Origin: Cyanobacteria bacterium UBA11372
GTDB taxonomy: Bacteria; Cyanobacteriota; Cyanobacteriia; Cyanobacteriales; Aerosakkonemataceae
Length of the DNA stretch: 8,022 nucleotides
NCBI GenBank assembly: GCA_003486675.1
Contig: DNGG01000163.1
Location: 12,396-20,417, forward strand
Direction: 5' to 3'
Shown: positions 1-6,547 of the stretch, one piece after another
How positions within the stretch are numbered: position 1 is the first letter of the stretch
Layout: each line of letters begins with the position of its first letter
The notes under the pieces: model-generated
Databases searched by the model: none
What the model was told of the DNA's origin: nothing
Seen by the model: only the letters and a program-made list of their open reading frames with translations
Program-made: the position numbers and the translations under genes

Positions 1-297
1 GTCGGCGCAAATCTGCGTCAAGTCTTGCTGCACAACGGGATTGAATTGTACAACGGACAAGCAAAATTGATTAACTGTCGCGGGATCGGCAGTTGCGGCA
101 CTTGTGCTGTAGAAGTGGAAGGCGAAGTATCCCCAGCAAACTGGAAGGATAAAGGACGACGCAGCCTCCCACCCCACAACCCAAACAAAAATCGCCGCTT
201 AGCCTGTCAAACCAAGGTCTTGGGAGATGTTCGCATCACAAAATTTGACCGATTTTGGGGTCAGGGCGACCAACCCTTGTGGACGCCGGAAGGATAA
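1..297 (+). CDS. [2Fe-2S] ferredoxin-like protein (5' end outside window)
   Basis: The reading frame is open from base 1 and ends at the TAA at 295-297, so 98 C-terminal residues are visible and the true start lies upstream. A leading TTG at 25 is not needed as a start, because the frame stays open and ferredoxin-like before it. The cluster-binding signature is seen directly: counting from the first base, Cys26, Cys32, Cys35 and Cys69 give CX5CX2CX33C, with the loop CRGIGSCGTC. CX5CX2C is the spacing of adrenodoxin-type ferredoxins rather than the CX4CX2C of the photosynthetic electron carrier PetF. The protein should be a soluble one-electron carrier holding one [2Fe-2S] cluster; its partner cannot be told from sequence. 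The basic, Pro/Asn-rich stretch before Cys69 and the tail DRFWGQGD are further visible traits. The next gene starts 122 bases downstream, so co-transcription is possible but not shown. Confidence 0.9.
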   Translation, partial: VGANLRQVLLHNGIELYNGQAKLINCRGIGSCGTCAVEVEGEVSPANWKDKGRRSLPPHNPNKNRRLACQTKVLGDVRITKFDRFWGQGDQPLWTPEG

Positions 298-316
298 ACT
301 AGAAACAGTGGCGAGT

Positions 317-332
317 TTTGCAGTTCTGCAAA
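317..332. promoter_or_regulatory. Short near-perfect palindrome upstream of the small membrane protein gene
   Basis: TTTGCAG (317-323) and CTGCAAA (326-332) are exact inverted repeats around a 2-base centre. The centre is too tight for an RNA hairpin loop and no T-run follows, so a dimeric-protein operator fits better than a terminator. A possible -10 box, TAAAAT, lies at 362-367, which would put the palindrome about 30 bases above it; no good -35 box is seen. No known cyanobacterial regulator consensus is recognised here. Confidence 0.3.
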
Positions 333-402
333 TCCCTATCCACCTCTGACGCTTTATTGGATAAAATTCGGTCAATTGGAAAAAAGCATAAAAGCGTTAA
401 AA

Positions 403-410
403 GAGGAGAG
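403..410 (+). promoter_or_regulatory. Ribosome binding site that fixes the start at 420
   Basis: GAGGAGAG lies 9 bases before the ATG at 420. It is the only strong Shine-Dalgarno match in this leader and favours the ATG at 420 over the in-frame ATG at 318, which has no comparable site and would add a charged N-terminus ahead of the membrane helix. Confidence 0.7.
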
Positions 411-419
411 AACAAGCCT

Positions 420-662
420 ATGAGTAGGTTAGTTGCCAATATTCTGATTGCTATCGGTATCATTATCCTGATCCGAGCCGTGGTGGAATTCCAAACGAAT
501 GGGGGAGTGAATACGGCTAACCAAACCCCCAGCCCTACTAACACAACTACCGCCACTCCCACACCCGTACCCTTGGATAAGGATACAGCAGCAAATCGCC
601 CCGCAACTCCCTCCCCTGCCTCACGCCCAGCGGCAGACAGGAGCGTTCCAGCACTTTGGTAA
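420..662 (+). CDS. Small single-span membrane protein with Pro/Thr-rich tail, unknown function
   Basis: This is an 80-residue protein that I do not recognise as a named family. From the chosen ATG it starts MSRLVANILIAIGIIILIRA, so residues 4-22 form one strongly hydrophobic helix close to the N-terminus. This is either a membrane anchor or an uncleaved signal; no signal-peptidase site or lipobox is evident. From about residue 30 the chain is low-complexity, rich in Thr, Pro, Asn and Ala, as in a disordered linker, and it ends SVPALW. With the N-terminus in the cytoplasm, the tail would be on the lumenal or periplasmic side. The start is set by GAGGAGAG 9 bases upstream. thiO/thiG begins 30 bases after the stop with no terminator between, so the two are probably co-transcribed, but nothing in the sequence links this protein to thiamine synthesis. 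Confidence 0.65.
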   Translation: MSRLVANILIAIGIIILIRAVVEFQTNGGVNTANQTPSPTNTTTATPTPVPLDKDTAANRPATPSPASRPAADRSVPALW

Positions 663-692
663 AAAGGCGGTAATAGCACGTATAGTGCGCGA

Positions 693-2729
693 ATGAAAAT
701 AGAAAGTGACATCCTGATTGTTGGTGGCGGTATTATTGGACTCTCGCTGGCTGTAGAAATGCGGCTGCGAGGCTCCACCGTCACTGTTATTAGCCGCGAT
801 TCCCAGCAAGCAGCAACAATGGCGGCGGCGGGTATGTTGGCTCCCCAAGCAGAAGGTTTACCAGCTGGGGCTATGCTGGATTTAGCCTTGAGTTCCCGCG
901 CCCTCTATCCAGAATGGACGCGGAAACTCGAAGAATTAAGCGGCTTATCATCTGGCTATTGGCCCTGCGGTATACTTGCCCCAGTTTACGAGCAGAAAAT
1001 CCCTGTAGGGGCGGGTTTTACCCACAACCACACAACTAAAACAGACAATTTAACTAAACCCGCCCCTCAAGGCTCGGGGATTTGGTTAGATAAAGAAGCA
1101 ATTCATCAATGCCAAAGCGGACTGGGTACTGATGTCATCGGCGGATGGTGGTTTCCAGAAGATGGTCAAGTGGATAGTCGCGCCTTAGCGCGGACGTTGC
1201 GGGCGGCAGCTGAAGCGTTAGGTGTCAGGATTAAAGAAGGCGTGACCGTTGAAGGGATTCAACAGCAGCAAAGAATTGCTCGCGCCGTTCAAACTTCAGC
1301 AGGCGAGTTTTCTGCCTCCCATTACGTCCTGGCAGCGGGTGCTTGGTCAAATGAATTATGGCCTCTACCCGTCTATCCCAAAAAAGGGCAAATGCTATCG
1401 GTGCGAGTGCCTCCAGGAGTTCACCCGCCCCTGCGACGAGTGCTGTTTGGCGAACAAACCTATATCGTGCCGCGTCGAGATGGTCAAATTGTCATCGGCG
1501 CTACCAGCGAGGATGTGGGATTTACCCCCCAAAATACCCCGGCTGGAATTCAAGCATTACTCGCCAACGCCATCCGCCTCTATCCGGCTTTAAAAGATTT
1601 TCCCATCCAAGAATTATGGTGGGGATTTCGACCAGCAACCCCAGATGAAATGCCGATTTTGGGAGCGAGTCCAATTCAAAATTTAACCTTTGCTACAGGT
1701 CACTATCGCAACGGTATTCTACTCGCACCCATAACTGCAAAGCTGCTGGCAGACTATATTTTGCAGCAAAAATCCGACCCGCTGCTGGATAATTTCCACT
1801 ATTCCCGCTTCTATAAACCTGCCGATTCTGCTAACGGCAAACTCGCCGTTTATCCTGGGGCTAAAATATCTACGAGTTCTGTTACCGAACCAATGCAAGT
1901 ATTAGATAGAACTAGCGAAATTGTAAGCGATCGCCCGTTAACAATAGCTGGCAAAACCTTTAACTCCCGCTTGATGACGGGAACTGGTAAATATCGCAAC
2001 ATCGAAGAAATGCAGCAAAGTATCGCTGCCAGCGCTTGTCAGATTGTTACCGTAGCAGTCAGGCGCGTCCAAAGCAATGCCCCCGGACATGAAGGGTTGG
2101 CAGAAGCTTTAGATTGGACGAAAATTTGGATGTTGCCCAATACAGCTGGCTGCAAAACCGCTGAAGAAGCGATTCGAGTCGCGCGTCTGGGACGAGAAAT
2201 GGCTAAATTATTAGGCCAAGAAGACAATAATTTTGTCAAGTTAGAAGTGATCCCGGATGCAAAATATTTGCTCCCCGATCCCATCGGCACTTTGCAAGCG
2301 GCAGAACAGCTAGTAAAAGAAGGCTTTGCCGTGTTGCCTTATATTAATGCCGATCCAATGCTGGCTAAACGCTTGGAAGAAGTCGGCTGCGCCACGGTGA
2401 TGCCTTTGGGATCGCCGATTGGTTCGGGTCAGGGATTGAAAACTGTCGCGAATTTGGAAATAATTATTGAAAATGCTCGTATTCCCGTCGTGGTAGATGC
2501 GGGGATCGGAACCCCCAGCGAGGCGGCGCAGGCAATGGAGTTGGGGGCGGATGCGCTGTTGATTAATACGGCGATCGCACAAGCTAAAAATCCCCCCGCA
2601 ATGGCAAGAGCCATGAATCTCGCCGCAGAAGCCGGACGTTTAGCTTATCTAGCCGGACGCATCCCCGTCAAATCCAAGGCTAGTGCTAGTTCTCCCCTCA
2701 CCGGCACAATTACCGGAGCGCCTGCTTAA
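693..2729 (+). CDS. thiO/thiG: Bifunctional glycine oxidase / thiazole synthase ThiO-ThiG
   Basis: A 678-residue fusion of two thiamine-thiazole enzymes, an arrangement known in cyanobacteria. The ThiO half (about 1-365) is an FAD-dependent amine oxidase that makes dehydroglycine from glycine. It has the dinucleotide motif GGGIIG (Gly11, Gly13, Gly16), the family segment AAAGMLAPQAEG, and the C-terminal GHYRNGILLAP with Arg339. A linker of about 50 residues follows. The ThiG half (about 415-670) condenses dehydroglycine, deoxyxylulose 5-phosphate and ThiS thiocarboxylate. Lys516 in KLEVIPD is the expected Schiff-base lysine; Glu518 and Asp602 (VVVDAGIG) match the other conserved acids. Fusion would allow the unstable dehydroglycine to pass directly between sites. 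The ATG at 693 puts the FAD motif at the usual depth but has only a weak ribosome site. Residues 105-125 are encoded by a palindromic repeat and look inserted. ThiS is not in the window, and no thi-box riboswitch is seen upstream. Confidence 0.95.
   Translation: MKIESDILIVGGGIIGLSLAVEMRLRGSTVTVISRDSQQAATMAAAGMLAPQAEGLPAGAMLDLALSSRALYPEWTRKLEELSGLSSGYWPCGILAPVYEQKIPVGAGFTHNHTTKTDNLTKPAPQGSGIWLDKEAIHQCQSGLGTDVIGGWWFPEDGQVDSRALARTLRAAAEALGVRIKEGVTVEGIQQQQRIARAVQTSAGEFSASHYVLAAGAWSNELWPLPVYPKKGQMLSVRVPPGVHPPLRRVLFGEQTYIVPRRDGQIVIGATSEDVGFTPQNTPAGIQALLANAIRLYPALKDFPIQELWWGFRPATPDEMPILGASPIQNLTFATGHYRNGILLAPITAKLLADYILQQKSDPLLDNFHYSRFYKPADSANGKLAVYPGAKISTSSVTEPMQVLDRTSEIVSDRPLTIAGKTFNSRLMTGTGKYRNIEEMQQSIAASACQIVTVAVRRVQSNAPGHEGLAEALDWTKIWMLPNTAGCKTAEEAIRVARLGREMAKLLGQEDNNFVKLEVIPDAKYLLPDPIGTLQAAEQLVKEGFAVLPYINADPMLAKRLEEVGCATVMPLGSPIGSGQGLKTVANLEIIIENARIPVVVDAGIGTPSEAAQAMELGADALLINTAIAQAKNPPAMARAMNLAAEAGRLAYLAGRIPVKSKASASSPLTGTITGAPA
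1007..1067. repeat. Palindromic repeat inserted in frame within thiO
   Basis: AGGGGCGGGTTT (1007-1018) and AAACCCGCCCCT (1056-1067) are perfect 12-base inverted repeats enclosing 37 bases of A/C-rich sequence. I recall palindromes ending GTAGGGGCGGGTTT and its complement as common dispersed repeats in filamentous cyanobacteria. Here the unit is read through without a stop and encodes about 21 residues (from Val105 to Pro125: VGAGFTHNH..., TKPAP) between the conserved ThiO segments CGILAPVYE and WLDKEAIHQ. The composition of this stretch is unlike the surrounding protein. Confidence 0.75.
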
Positions 2730-2730
2730 T

Positions 2731-2794
2731 GTAACGAAATATTACAAAAGTAATAGAGTATTTATACTCGGTTTTTGTTACAATTAGTAATAAT
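2731..2794 (+). promoter_or_regulatory. psb34 promoter region with HLR1-like (RpaB) direct repeats
   Basis: A candidate -10 box TATACT lies at 2763-2768; the -35 region is weak (around 2740-2747). Two pairs of octamers, each separated by 2 bases, resemble HLR1, the RpaB site (consensus (G/T)TTACA(A/T)(A/T), twice). The first is GTAACGAA-AT-ATTACAAA at 2731-2748, across the -35 region. The second is GTTACAAT-TA-GTAATAAT at 2777-2794, just after the likely transcription start, and its left half is an exact match. The region is A/T-rich, so chance matches are possible. The ribosome site AGAGGAAG (2803-2810) follows, 6 bases before the start. Confidence 0.45.
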
Positions 2795-2816
2795 AGAAAG
2801 CCAGAGGAAGTCTTTC

Positions 2817-2996
2817 ATGCCATATACCACAGAAGAGGGCGGTCGGCTCAATAATTTTGCCATTGAACCAAAAGTTTACACAGCCGATGCGCCCACCCAG
2901 GTACAAAAGCGCAATTATGCAATTATGGGCGTTGCAGGGGCTTTGCTCGTTGGTTTGTTAGTATTCGTAGCTTACGCTGTTTCTAGCGTCAGTTAA
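2817..2996 (+). CDS. psb34: Photosystem II assembly protein Psb34
   Basis: A 59-residue thylakoid protein of the Psb34 (Ssl1498) family. It has a soluble N-terminal arm of about 33 residues containing the characteristic GRLNNFAIEPKVY, then a single membrane helix (about residues 35-55, IMGVAGALLVGLLVFVAYAV) and a short end. Family knowledge: Psb34 binds near CP47 during assembly or repair of photosystem II, where its arm lies on the cytoplasmic side, and it is present only in intermediates. The length fits the family. The ATG at 2817 is chosen because AGAGGAAG sits 6 bases before it and MPYTTEEGGRLNN matches the family start; the longer frame from TTG 2775 would run through the promoter. It has its own promoter region with possible light-stress sites and a strong terminator downstream, so it is probably a monocistronic gene. 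Its placement next to thiO/thiG has no obvious functional meaning. Confidence 0.93.
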   Translation: MPYTTEEGGRLNNFAIEPKVYTADAPTQVQKRNYAIMGVAGALLVGLLVFVAYAVSSVS

Positions 2997-3019
2997 TAGC
3001 CGAACTGTGAACTACCCCA

Positions 3020-3046
3020 CCCCATAGGCGGATGGGGAATTCCGCC
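3020..3046. repeat. Two overlapping, mutually exclusive short hairpins after psb34
   Basis: CCCCAT (3020-3025) pairs with ATGGGG (3032-3037), and GGCGGA (3027-3032) pairs with TCCGCC (3041-3046). The two stems share bases, so only one can form at a time. No T-run follows either. The segment could stabilise the psb34 mRNA end, or simply be a degraded palindromic repeat. Confidence 0.4.
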
Positions 3047-3075
3047 GAATTCGTTAACATTGAAAATTTAAGCGC

Positions 3076-3110
3076 AACCAGGTATAGATACAGTAGATAC
3101 CTGGTTTTCT
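3076..3110 (+). terminator. Rho-independent terminator of psb34
   Basis: AACCAGGTAT (3076-3085) and ATACCTGGTT (3097-3106) form a perfect 10-base stem with an 11-base loop, followed directly by TTTTCT on the + strand. It lies 80 bases after the psb34 stop and 120 bases before the helicase start, and should separate the two transcription units. The stem is only moderately G/C-rich, so termination may be partial. Confidence 0.7.
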
Positions 3111-3229
3111 ACGGAGAATGGCTCAGGGATCGTTCTATGTTGCGGCTGGGGATGCCACAATGGGATCAATATCCGTATTTTTTCAGATTGCGGTAAATCC
3201 AGTCGGCAACTAGATAAGTTGAAATCTGC

Positions 3230-5896
3230 GTGCGTAACCGTTCCCTTACCTTTGAAGAAATTGACCCCAGATCGCTGTTCCCATTTGAGCTGGATGAATT
3301 TCAGCATCAAGCGATCGCTGCCCTGAATGCGGGTCGTTCCGTTGTTGTTTGCGCCCCCACGGGGTCGGGAAAAACCCTCATCGGGGAATACGCAATTTAC
3401 CGGGCGTTGCATCAAGGCGGACGTGTCTTTTATACCACACCCCTGAAAGCCCTGTCTAACCAAAAGTGGCGCGACTTCAGCAACCAATTTGGCGCCGACG
3501 AGGTAGGTTTACTGACAGGGGATGTATCAATTAACCGGGATGCGCCCATCCTGGTAATGACTACAGAAATTTTCCGCAACATGCTGTACGGCACTCCGAT
3601 CGGTGAAGTCGGCACATCTTTAGTCGGCGTCCAAGCAGTGGTGCTGGATGAATGCCACTATATGAACGACCGTCAGCGGGGGACGGTTTGGGAAGAATCG
3701 ATTATTTATTGTCCCCACGAGATTCAACTCGTGGCGCTTTCAGCAACCGTAGCTAATAGCCAGCAGCTAACCGATTGGATCGACCAAGTTCACGGCCCAA
3801 CAGAATTAATTTACTCGGAATATCGCCCGATTCCCTTAGATTTTTACTTTGGCAATCCGAAAGGGATATTCCCGCTGCTCAACGAAAACAAAACCAAAAT
3901 CAACCAGCGCCTCAAACCAAAAGGCGGACAAATTAAACCATCCCCTGGAAACCGTCCGGAAAGCCCGACTTTACCGTTTGTTTTAAATCAATTGCGGGAA
4001 CGGGACATGCTACCGGCAATTTATTTTATCTTCAGCCGTCGGGGTTGCGACCAAGCCGTGTCTGAAGTTAGTAGCATGTCTTTAGTTAGTCCAGCGGAAG
4101 CGCAACAGTTAAAAATACGGATTGATGACTATTTAACTCGTTACCCGGAAGCGGCAAGAGTCGGACAAGTCGAACCGCTATATCGAGGAATTGCCGCCCA
4201 CCATGCCGGAATTTTACCCGCTTGGAAAGGCTTGGTGGAAGAATTGTTCCAAGATGGTTTAATTAAAGTCGTATTTGCGACGGAAACTCTGGCGGCGGGA
4301 ATTAACATGCCCGCCCGGACGACGGTAATTTCTACTTTATCCAAACGCACCGACCGGGGACACCGCCTGCTGACTCCTTCGGAATTTTTGCAAATGGCGG
4401 GGCGCGCAGGACGTCGGGGGATGGACGAACGAGGTTATGTAGTGACGCTGCAAACGCCGTTTGAAGGGGCGAAGGATGCAGCATATTTGGCGACATCGCG
4501 ACCCGATCCCCTGGTGAGCCAGTTTACTCCAAGTTATGGCATGGTGCTAAACTTGCTGCAAACTCATAGCTTGGAAGAATCAAAGGAACTGGTAGAAAGG
4601 AGTTTTGGTCAGTATTTGGCAACATTGCACCTACGACCACAACAACAAGCGATCGCCGATTTATCCGCCGAAGTCGCTAATATCCAATCCCAAATCGAAG
4701 GGATCGATCCCGAAGCGTTAGCACAGTACGAAAAACTATACGATCGCTGCAAAAACGAGCAGAAAATCTTAAAAACCCTGCAACAGCACGCTGCTGCTAT
4801 TTCTAGCAGCGATTTGGCGCTGGCGGTAGGCTTTGCGATTTCCGGAACCATCCTCAGCCTTAAAGGCAAGCACGTACCCGTTTCTGAGCCAATTCCAGCC
4901 GTATTGGTGAGTAAATTACCGGGATCGGGTCAAAGTCCTTATTTGCTTTGTCTGGGGCAGAATAACCGCTGGTATGTCGTTGCGACGGGAGATGTAGTTG
5001 GTTTGCACGCCGAATTGCCCCGGATCGCCGCCGTAGACAATATGGAACCGCCACCGCCAGAAATGGCGCTAAAGTTGGGGAGTTCTCGCGGGGGGAGTGA
5101 GGGGACGCAAGCGATCGCACGCCAAATACCCAATCCACCCGCAACCGAAGAACCACCCGAAGTTTATGCCCAAAAACAGCGCTTAGCGGCAGTAGAAGCG
5201 CAACTAGCCAATCATCCGATCCACAAATGGGGCAACCCCGCGACGCTGATCAAACGTTACCACCGCCTCACCAGGCTGCAAGACGAACTGCAAGATCGTC
5301 AGCAAAAACTACAACGACAATCCCAACTACATTGGGAAGAATTTGTCAACCTAATTGAAATCTTACAAGGATTTAGTTGCTTGGATGGCTTAACGCCTAC
5401 CGCCAGAGGAGAAGCTGCCGCAGCGATTCGCGGCGATAACGAACTATGGTTGGGTTTGGCGCTAACATCGGGAGAATTGGACGATCTCGATCCCCATCAC
5501 CTCGCCGCTGCTTGTGCTGCTTTAGTCACCGAAACGCCTCGCCCAGACAGCGGCGTTTGCTATCCTTCTCCCCAAGTCGAAGAAGCATTAGATCGGTTGC
5601 GGGGAGTGCGTCGCCAGTTATTCCAAATGCAGCGACGGCGCAACGTCGCTTTACCCGTTTGGCTGGAAGATGAATTAGTCGGTTTAATCGAACAATGGGC
5701 ATTAGGGGCAGAATGGTCGCAAGTTTGCAGCAATACTAATTTAGATGAAGGGGATTTAGTGCGGATGTTGCGTCGCACGTTGGATATTCTATCTCAATTG
5801 CCTCACGTTCCCCATTTGTCAGATGCGTTAAAGCGAAATGCAATTCGGGCGATTCAGATTATGGATCGATTCCCTGTCAATGAGATGGTGGGGTAA
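3230..5896 (+). CDS. Ski2-like DExH-box RNA helicase with DSHCT-like C-terminus
   Basis: An 888-residue superfamily 2 helicase that uses ATP to unwind or remodel RNA. Motifs in order: FQHQAI (24-29), Walker A APTGSGKT (42-49), TTPLKALSNQK (motif Ia), Walker B DECH (140-143), SAT (171-173), ATETLAAGINMPAR, and motif VI QMAGRAGRRG (388-397). The GINMPAR and GRAGRRG forms and the long insert after the core mark the Ski2/Mtr4 group rather than ordinary DEAD-box helicases. Residues about 475-525 and 655-690 look helical or coiled. Residues about 700-885 resemble DSHCT, ending in DALKRNAIRAIQIMDRFPV. Plant ISE2, a chloroplast RNA helicase, belongs to the same group, which suggests a role in RNA maturation or turnover. 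GTG at 3230 is the first possible start, because an in-frame stop lies at 3215-3217; the ribosome site is poor. The gene converges on the toxin gene with 30 bases between and no clear terminator. Confidence 0.93.
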   Translation: MRNRSLTFEEIDPRSLFPFELDEFQHQAIAALNAGRSVVVCAPTGSGKTLIGEYAIYRALHQGGRVFYTTPLKALSNQKWRDFSNQFGADEVGLLTGDVSINRDAPILVMTTEIFRNMLYGTPIGEVGTSLVGVQAVVLDECHYMNDRQRGTVWEESIIYCPHEIQLVALSATVANSQQLTDWIDQVHGPTELIYSEYRPIPLDFYFGNPKGIFPLLNENKTKINQRLKPKGGQIKPSPGNRPESPTLPFVLNQLRERDMLPAIYFIFSRRGCDQAVSEVSSMSLVSPAEAQQLKIRIDDYLTRYPEAARVGQVEPLYRGIAAHHAGILPAWKGLVEELFQDGLIKVVFATETLAAGINMPARTTVISTLSKRTDRGHRLLTPSEFLQMAGRAGRRGMDERGYVVTLQTPFEGAKDAAYLATSRPDPLVSQFTPSYGMVLNLLQTHSLEESKELVERSFGQYLATLHLRPQQQAIADLSAEVANIQSQIEGIDPEALAQYEKLYDRCKNEQKILKTLQQHAAAISSSDLALAVGFAISGTILSLKGKHVPVSEPIPAVLVSKLPGSGQSPYLLCLGQNNRWYVVATGDVVGLHAELPRIAAVDNMEPPPPEMALKLGSSRGGSEGTQAIARQIPNPPATEEPPEVYAQKQRLAAVEAQLANHPIHKWGNPATLIKRYHRLTRLQDELQDRQQKLQRQSQLHWEEFVNLIEILQGFSCLDGLTPTARGEAAAAIRGDNELWLGLALTSGELDDLDPHHLAAACAALVTETPRPDSGVCYPSPQVEEALDRLRGVRRQLFQMQRRRNVALPVWLEDELVGLIEQWALGAEWSQVCSNTNLDEGDLVRMLRRTLDILSQLPHVPHLSDALKRNAIRAIQIMDRFPVNEMVG

Positions 5897-5926
5897 ATAG
5901 TGATGTCACGATCAAATGGCAGTTTT

Positions 5927-6265
5927 TTAGCCCAGGATAGTTTGCAGAAGGCTTTGTAGATCTTGAAGATCTGAGTCCTGCAATTGCCCAAGTTTCCGGA
6001 TTATCAATCCTTTATCGATGGTAGTCAAAACTGGTTTGATGATAGAGGGCTTTAATAAACCAGCTGCTTGCCAGTTCGCGATCGTCATTTCACCGAAGGC
6101 AGTAGCTGGGTTGGGTTGACTGGTAACTGCGATCGCAATCAGATCCAGACGTTGCTGGTGGTAGTCATCGGAACTAATAACTACAGCTGGACGTTTCTTA
6201 GTCGTGCTTTGATCGGTGAAGGGAAAAGGAACTAAAATAACATCGCCAAAGTTATAGGTTGTCAT
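5927..6265 (-). CDS. MazF/PemK-type endoribonuclease toxin
   Basis: A 112-residue protein of the MazF/PemK/CcdB fold. These toxins cut mRNA at short sequences and stop growth when their antitoxin is lost. The family start FGDVILVPFPFTD is followed by KKRPAVVIS (residues 23-31), then AIAVTSQ (44-50), then LLKPSIIKP with the closing helix LQDLQSLLQTIL. Arg25 and Thr48 stand where the catalytic Arg and Thr of MazF are expected, so the enzyme looks intact. Of two nearby ATGs, the one at 6265 is preferred: AGAGG lies 9 bases before it, whereas the ATG at 6274 touches that site. It overlaps the end of the antitoxin gene by 14 bases, the usual coupled arrangement with the antitoxin first. Target specificity cannot be read from sequence. 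A non-toxic regulatory role is possible, as cyanobacteria carry many such pairs. Confidence 0.88.
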   Translation of the reverse strand: MTTYNFGDVILVPFPFTDQSTTKKRPAVVISSDDYHQQRLDLIAIAVTSQPNPATAFGEMTIANWQAAGLLKPSIIKPVLTTIDKGLIIRKLGQLQDSDLQDLQSLLQTILG

Positions 6266-6461
6266 AGACAGCATCCTCTGGATTATCCCAGATTTTCTCT
6301 AACGCTGGTTCGGCAAGTTTGGTCGCTGCCAAGGTTAGGGAACGGCCTGCATTCCGTTGATTGAGAAAATCAATGAAATCTTCTACTTCTATCACCTTTT
6401 CCTGGGGGAGTTGGCGGATTTTTTCAAGGATTCGTTGCTCTAAGGTGTTGTAAGTTGCCAT
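6252..6461 (-). CDS. Antitoxin of the MazF/PemK-type pair
   Basis: A 69-residue small acidic protein immediately upstream of, and overlapping by 14 bases, the MazF-type toxin gene. Its first half, TLEQRILEKIRQLPQEKVIEVEDFIDFLNQR (in parts: TLEQRILEKIRQLP, then EDFIDFL), is the helical segment common to many cyanobacterial antitoxins of the DUF2281-like kind. Its end, LAEPALEKIWDNPEDAVYD, is a tail I recall from antitoxins paired with PemK-type or PIN toxins. The tail is expected to be disordered alone and to wrap the toxin. The first half probably dimerises and may bind the promoter, giving the usual autoregulation. The ATG at 6461 is preceded by AGGA at a suitable distance, and by a TATAAT box at 6489-6494. 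The family name is inference; pairing with the toxin is supported by the overlap. Confidence 0.82.
   Translation of the reverse strand: MATYNTLEQRILEKIRQLPQEKVIEVEDFIDFLNQRNAGRSLTLAATKLAEPALEKIWDNPEDAVYDNL
6275..6279 (-). promoter_or_regulatory. Ribosome binding site that fixes the toxin start
   Basis: On the - strand this reads AGAGG, 9 bases before the ATG at 6265. The alternative ATG at 6274 directly abuts it and could not use it. The site lies inside the antitoxin reading frame, so toxin translation probably depends on ribosomes finishing the antitoxin. Confidence 0.6.
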
Positions 6462-6488
6462 ATATTGAATCCTGCTTTATCTTATCTG

Positions 6489-6494
6489 ATTATA
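6489..6494 (-). promoter_or_regulatory. -10 box of the antitoxin-toxin operon
   Basis: On the - strand this reads TATAAT, a perfect -10 hexamer, 28 bases before the antitoxin ATG. That leaves a leader of about 20 bases containing the AGGA ribosome site. No good -35 box is found 16-18 bases above it, so the promoter may rely on an activator or be weak. Confidence 0.5.
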
Positions 6495-6547
6495 AAACAT
6501 GAAGTTTTCCCGCTTTTCACAAAGGGGAAGTTACCGTGGATGAATGC

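Noticed and set aside
676..688. GCACGTATAGTGC just before thiO/thiG
   Set aside because: Only 4-base arms around 5 bases; too short to separate from chance.
298..692. Thi-box (TPP) riboswitch upstream of thiO/thiG
   Set aside because: Looked for because the gene makes thiamine, but the conserved CTGAGA and related core are absent.
299..784. 161-residue open frame on the - strand
   Set aside because: It lies antisense to the small membrane protein and the start of thiO/thiG, both of which have good ribosome sites or strong family matches, and its translation shows no recognisable domain.
1249..1648. Two + strand frames inside thiO/thiG
   Set aside because: They are alternative frames of a region where the main frame encodes clear ThiO motifs.
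2039..2614. Three - strand frames across the ThiG half
   Set aside because: They are antisense to well-conserved ThiG sequence and have no domain of their own.
3068..3487. 139-residue - strand frame over the psb34 terminator and helicase start
   Set aside because: It would translate the terminator hairpin and the antisense of the helicase Walker A region; no family likeness.
5897..5926. Shared terminator between the helicase and the toxin gene
   Set aside because: Only GTGATGTCAC with 4-base arms and a T-run apart from it; no convincing stem and tail.
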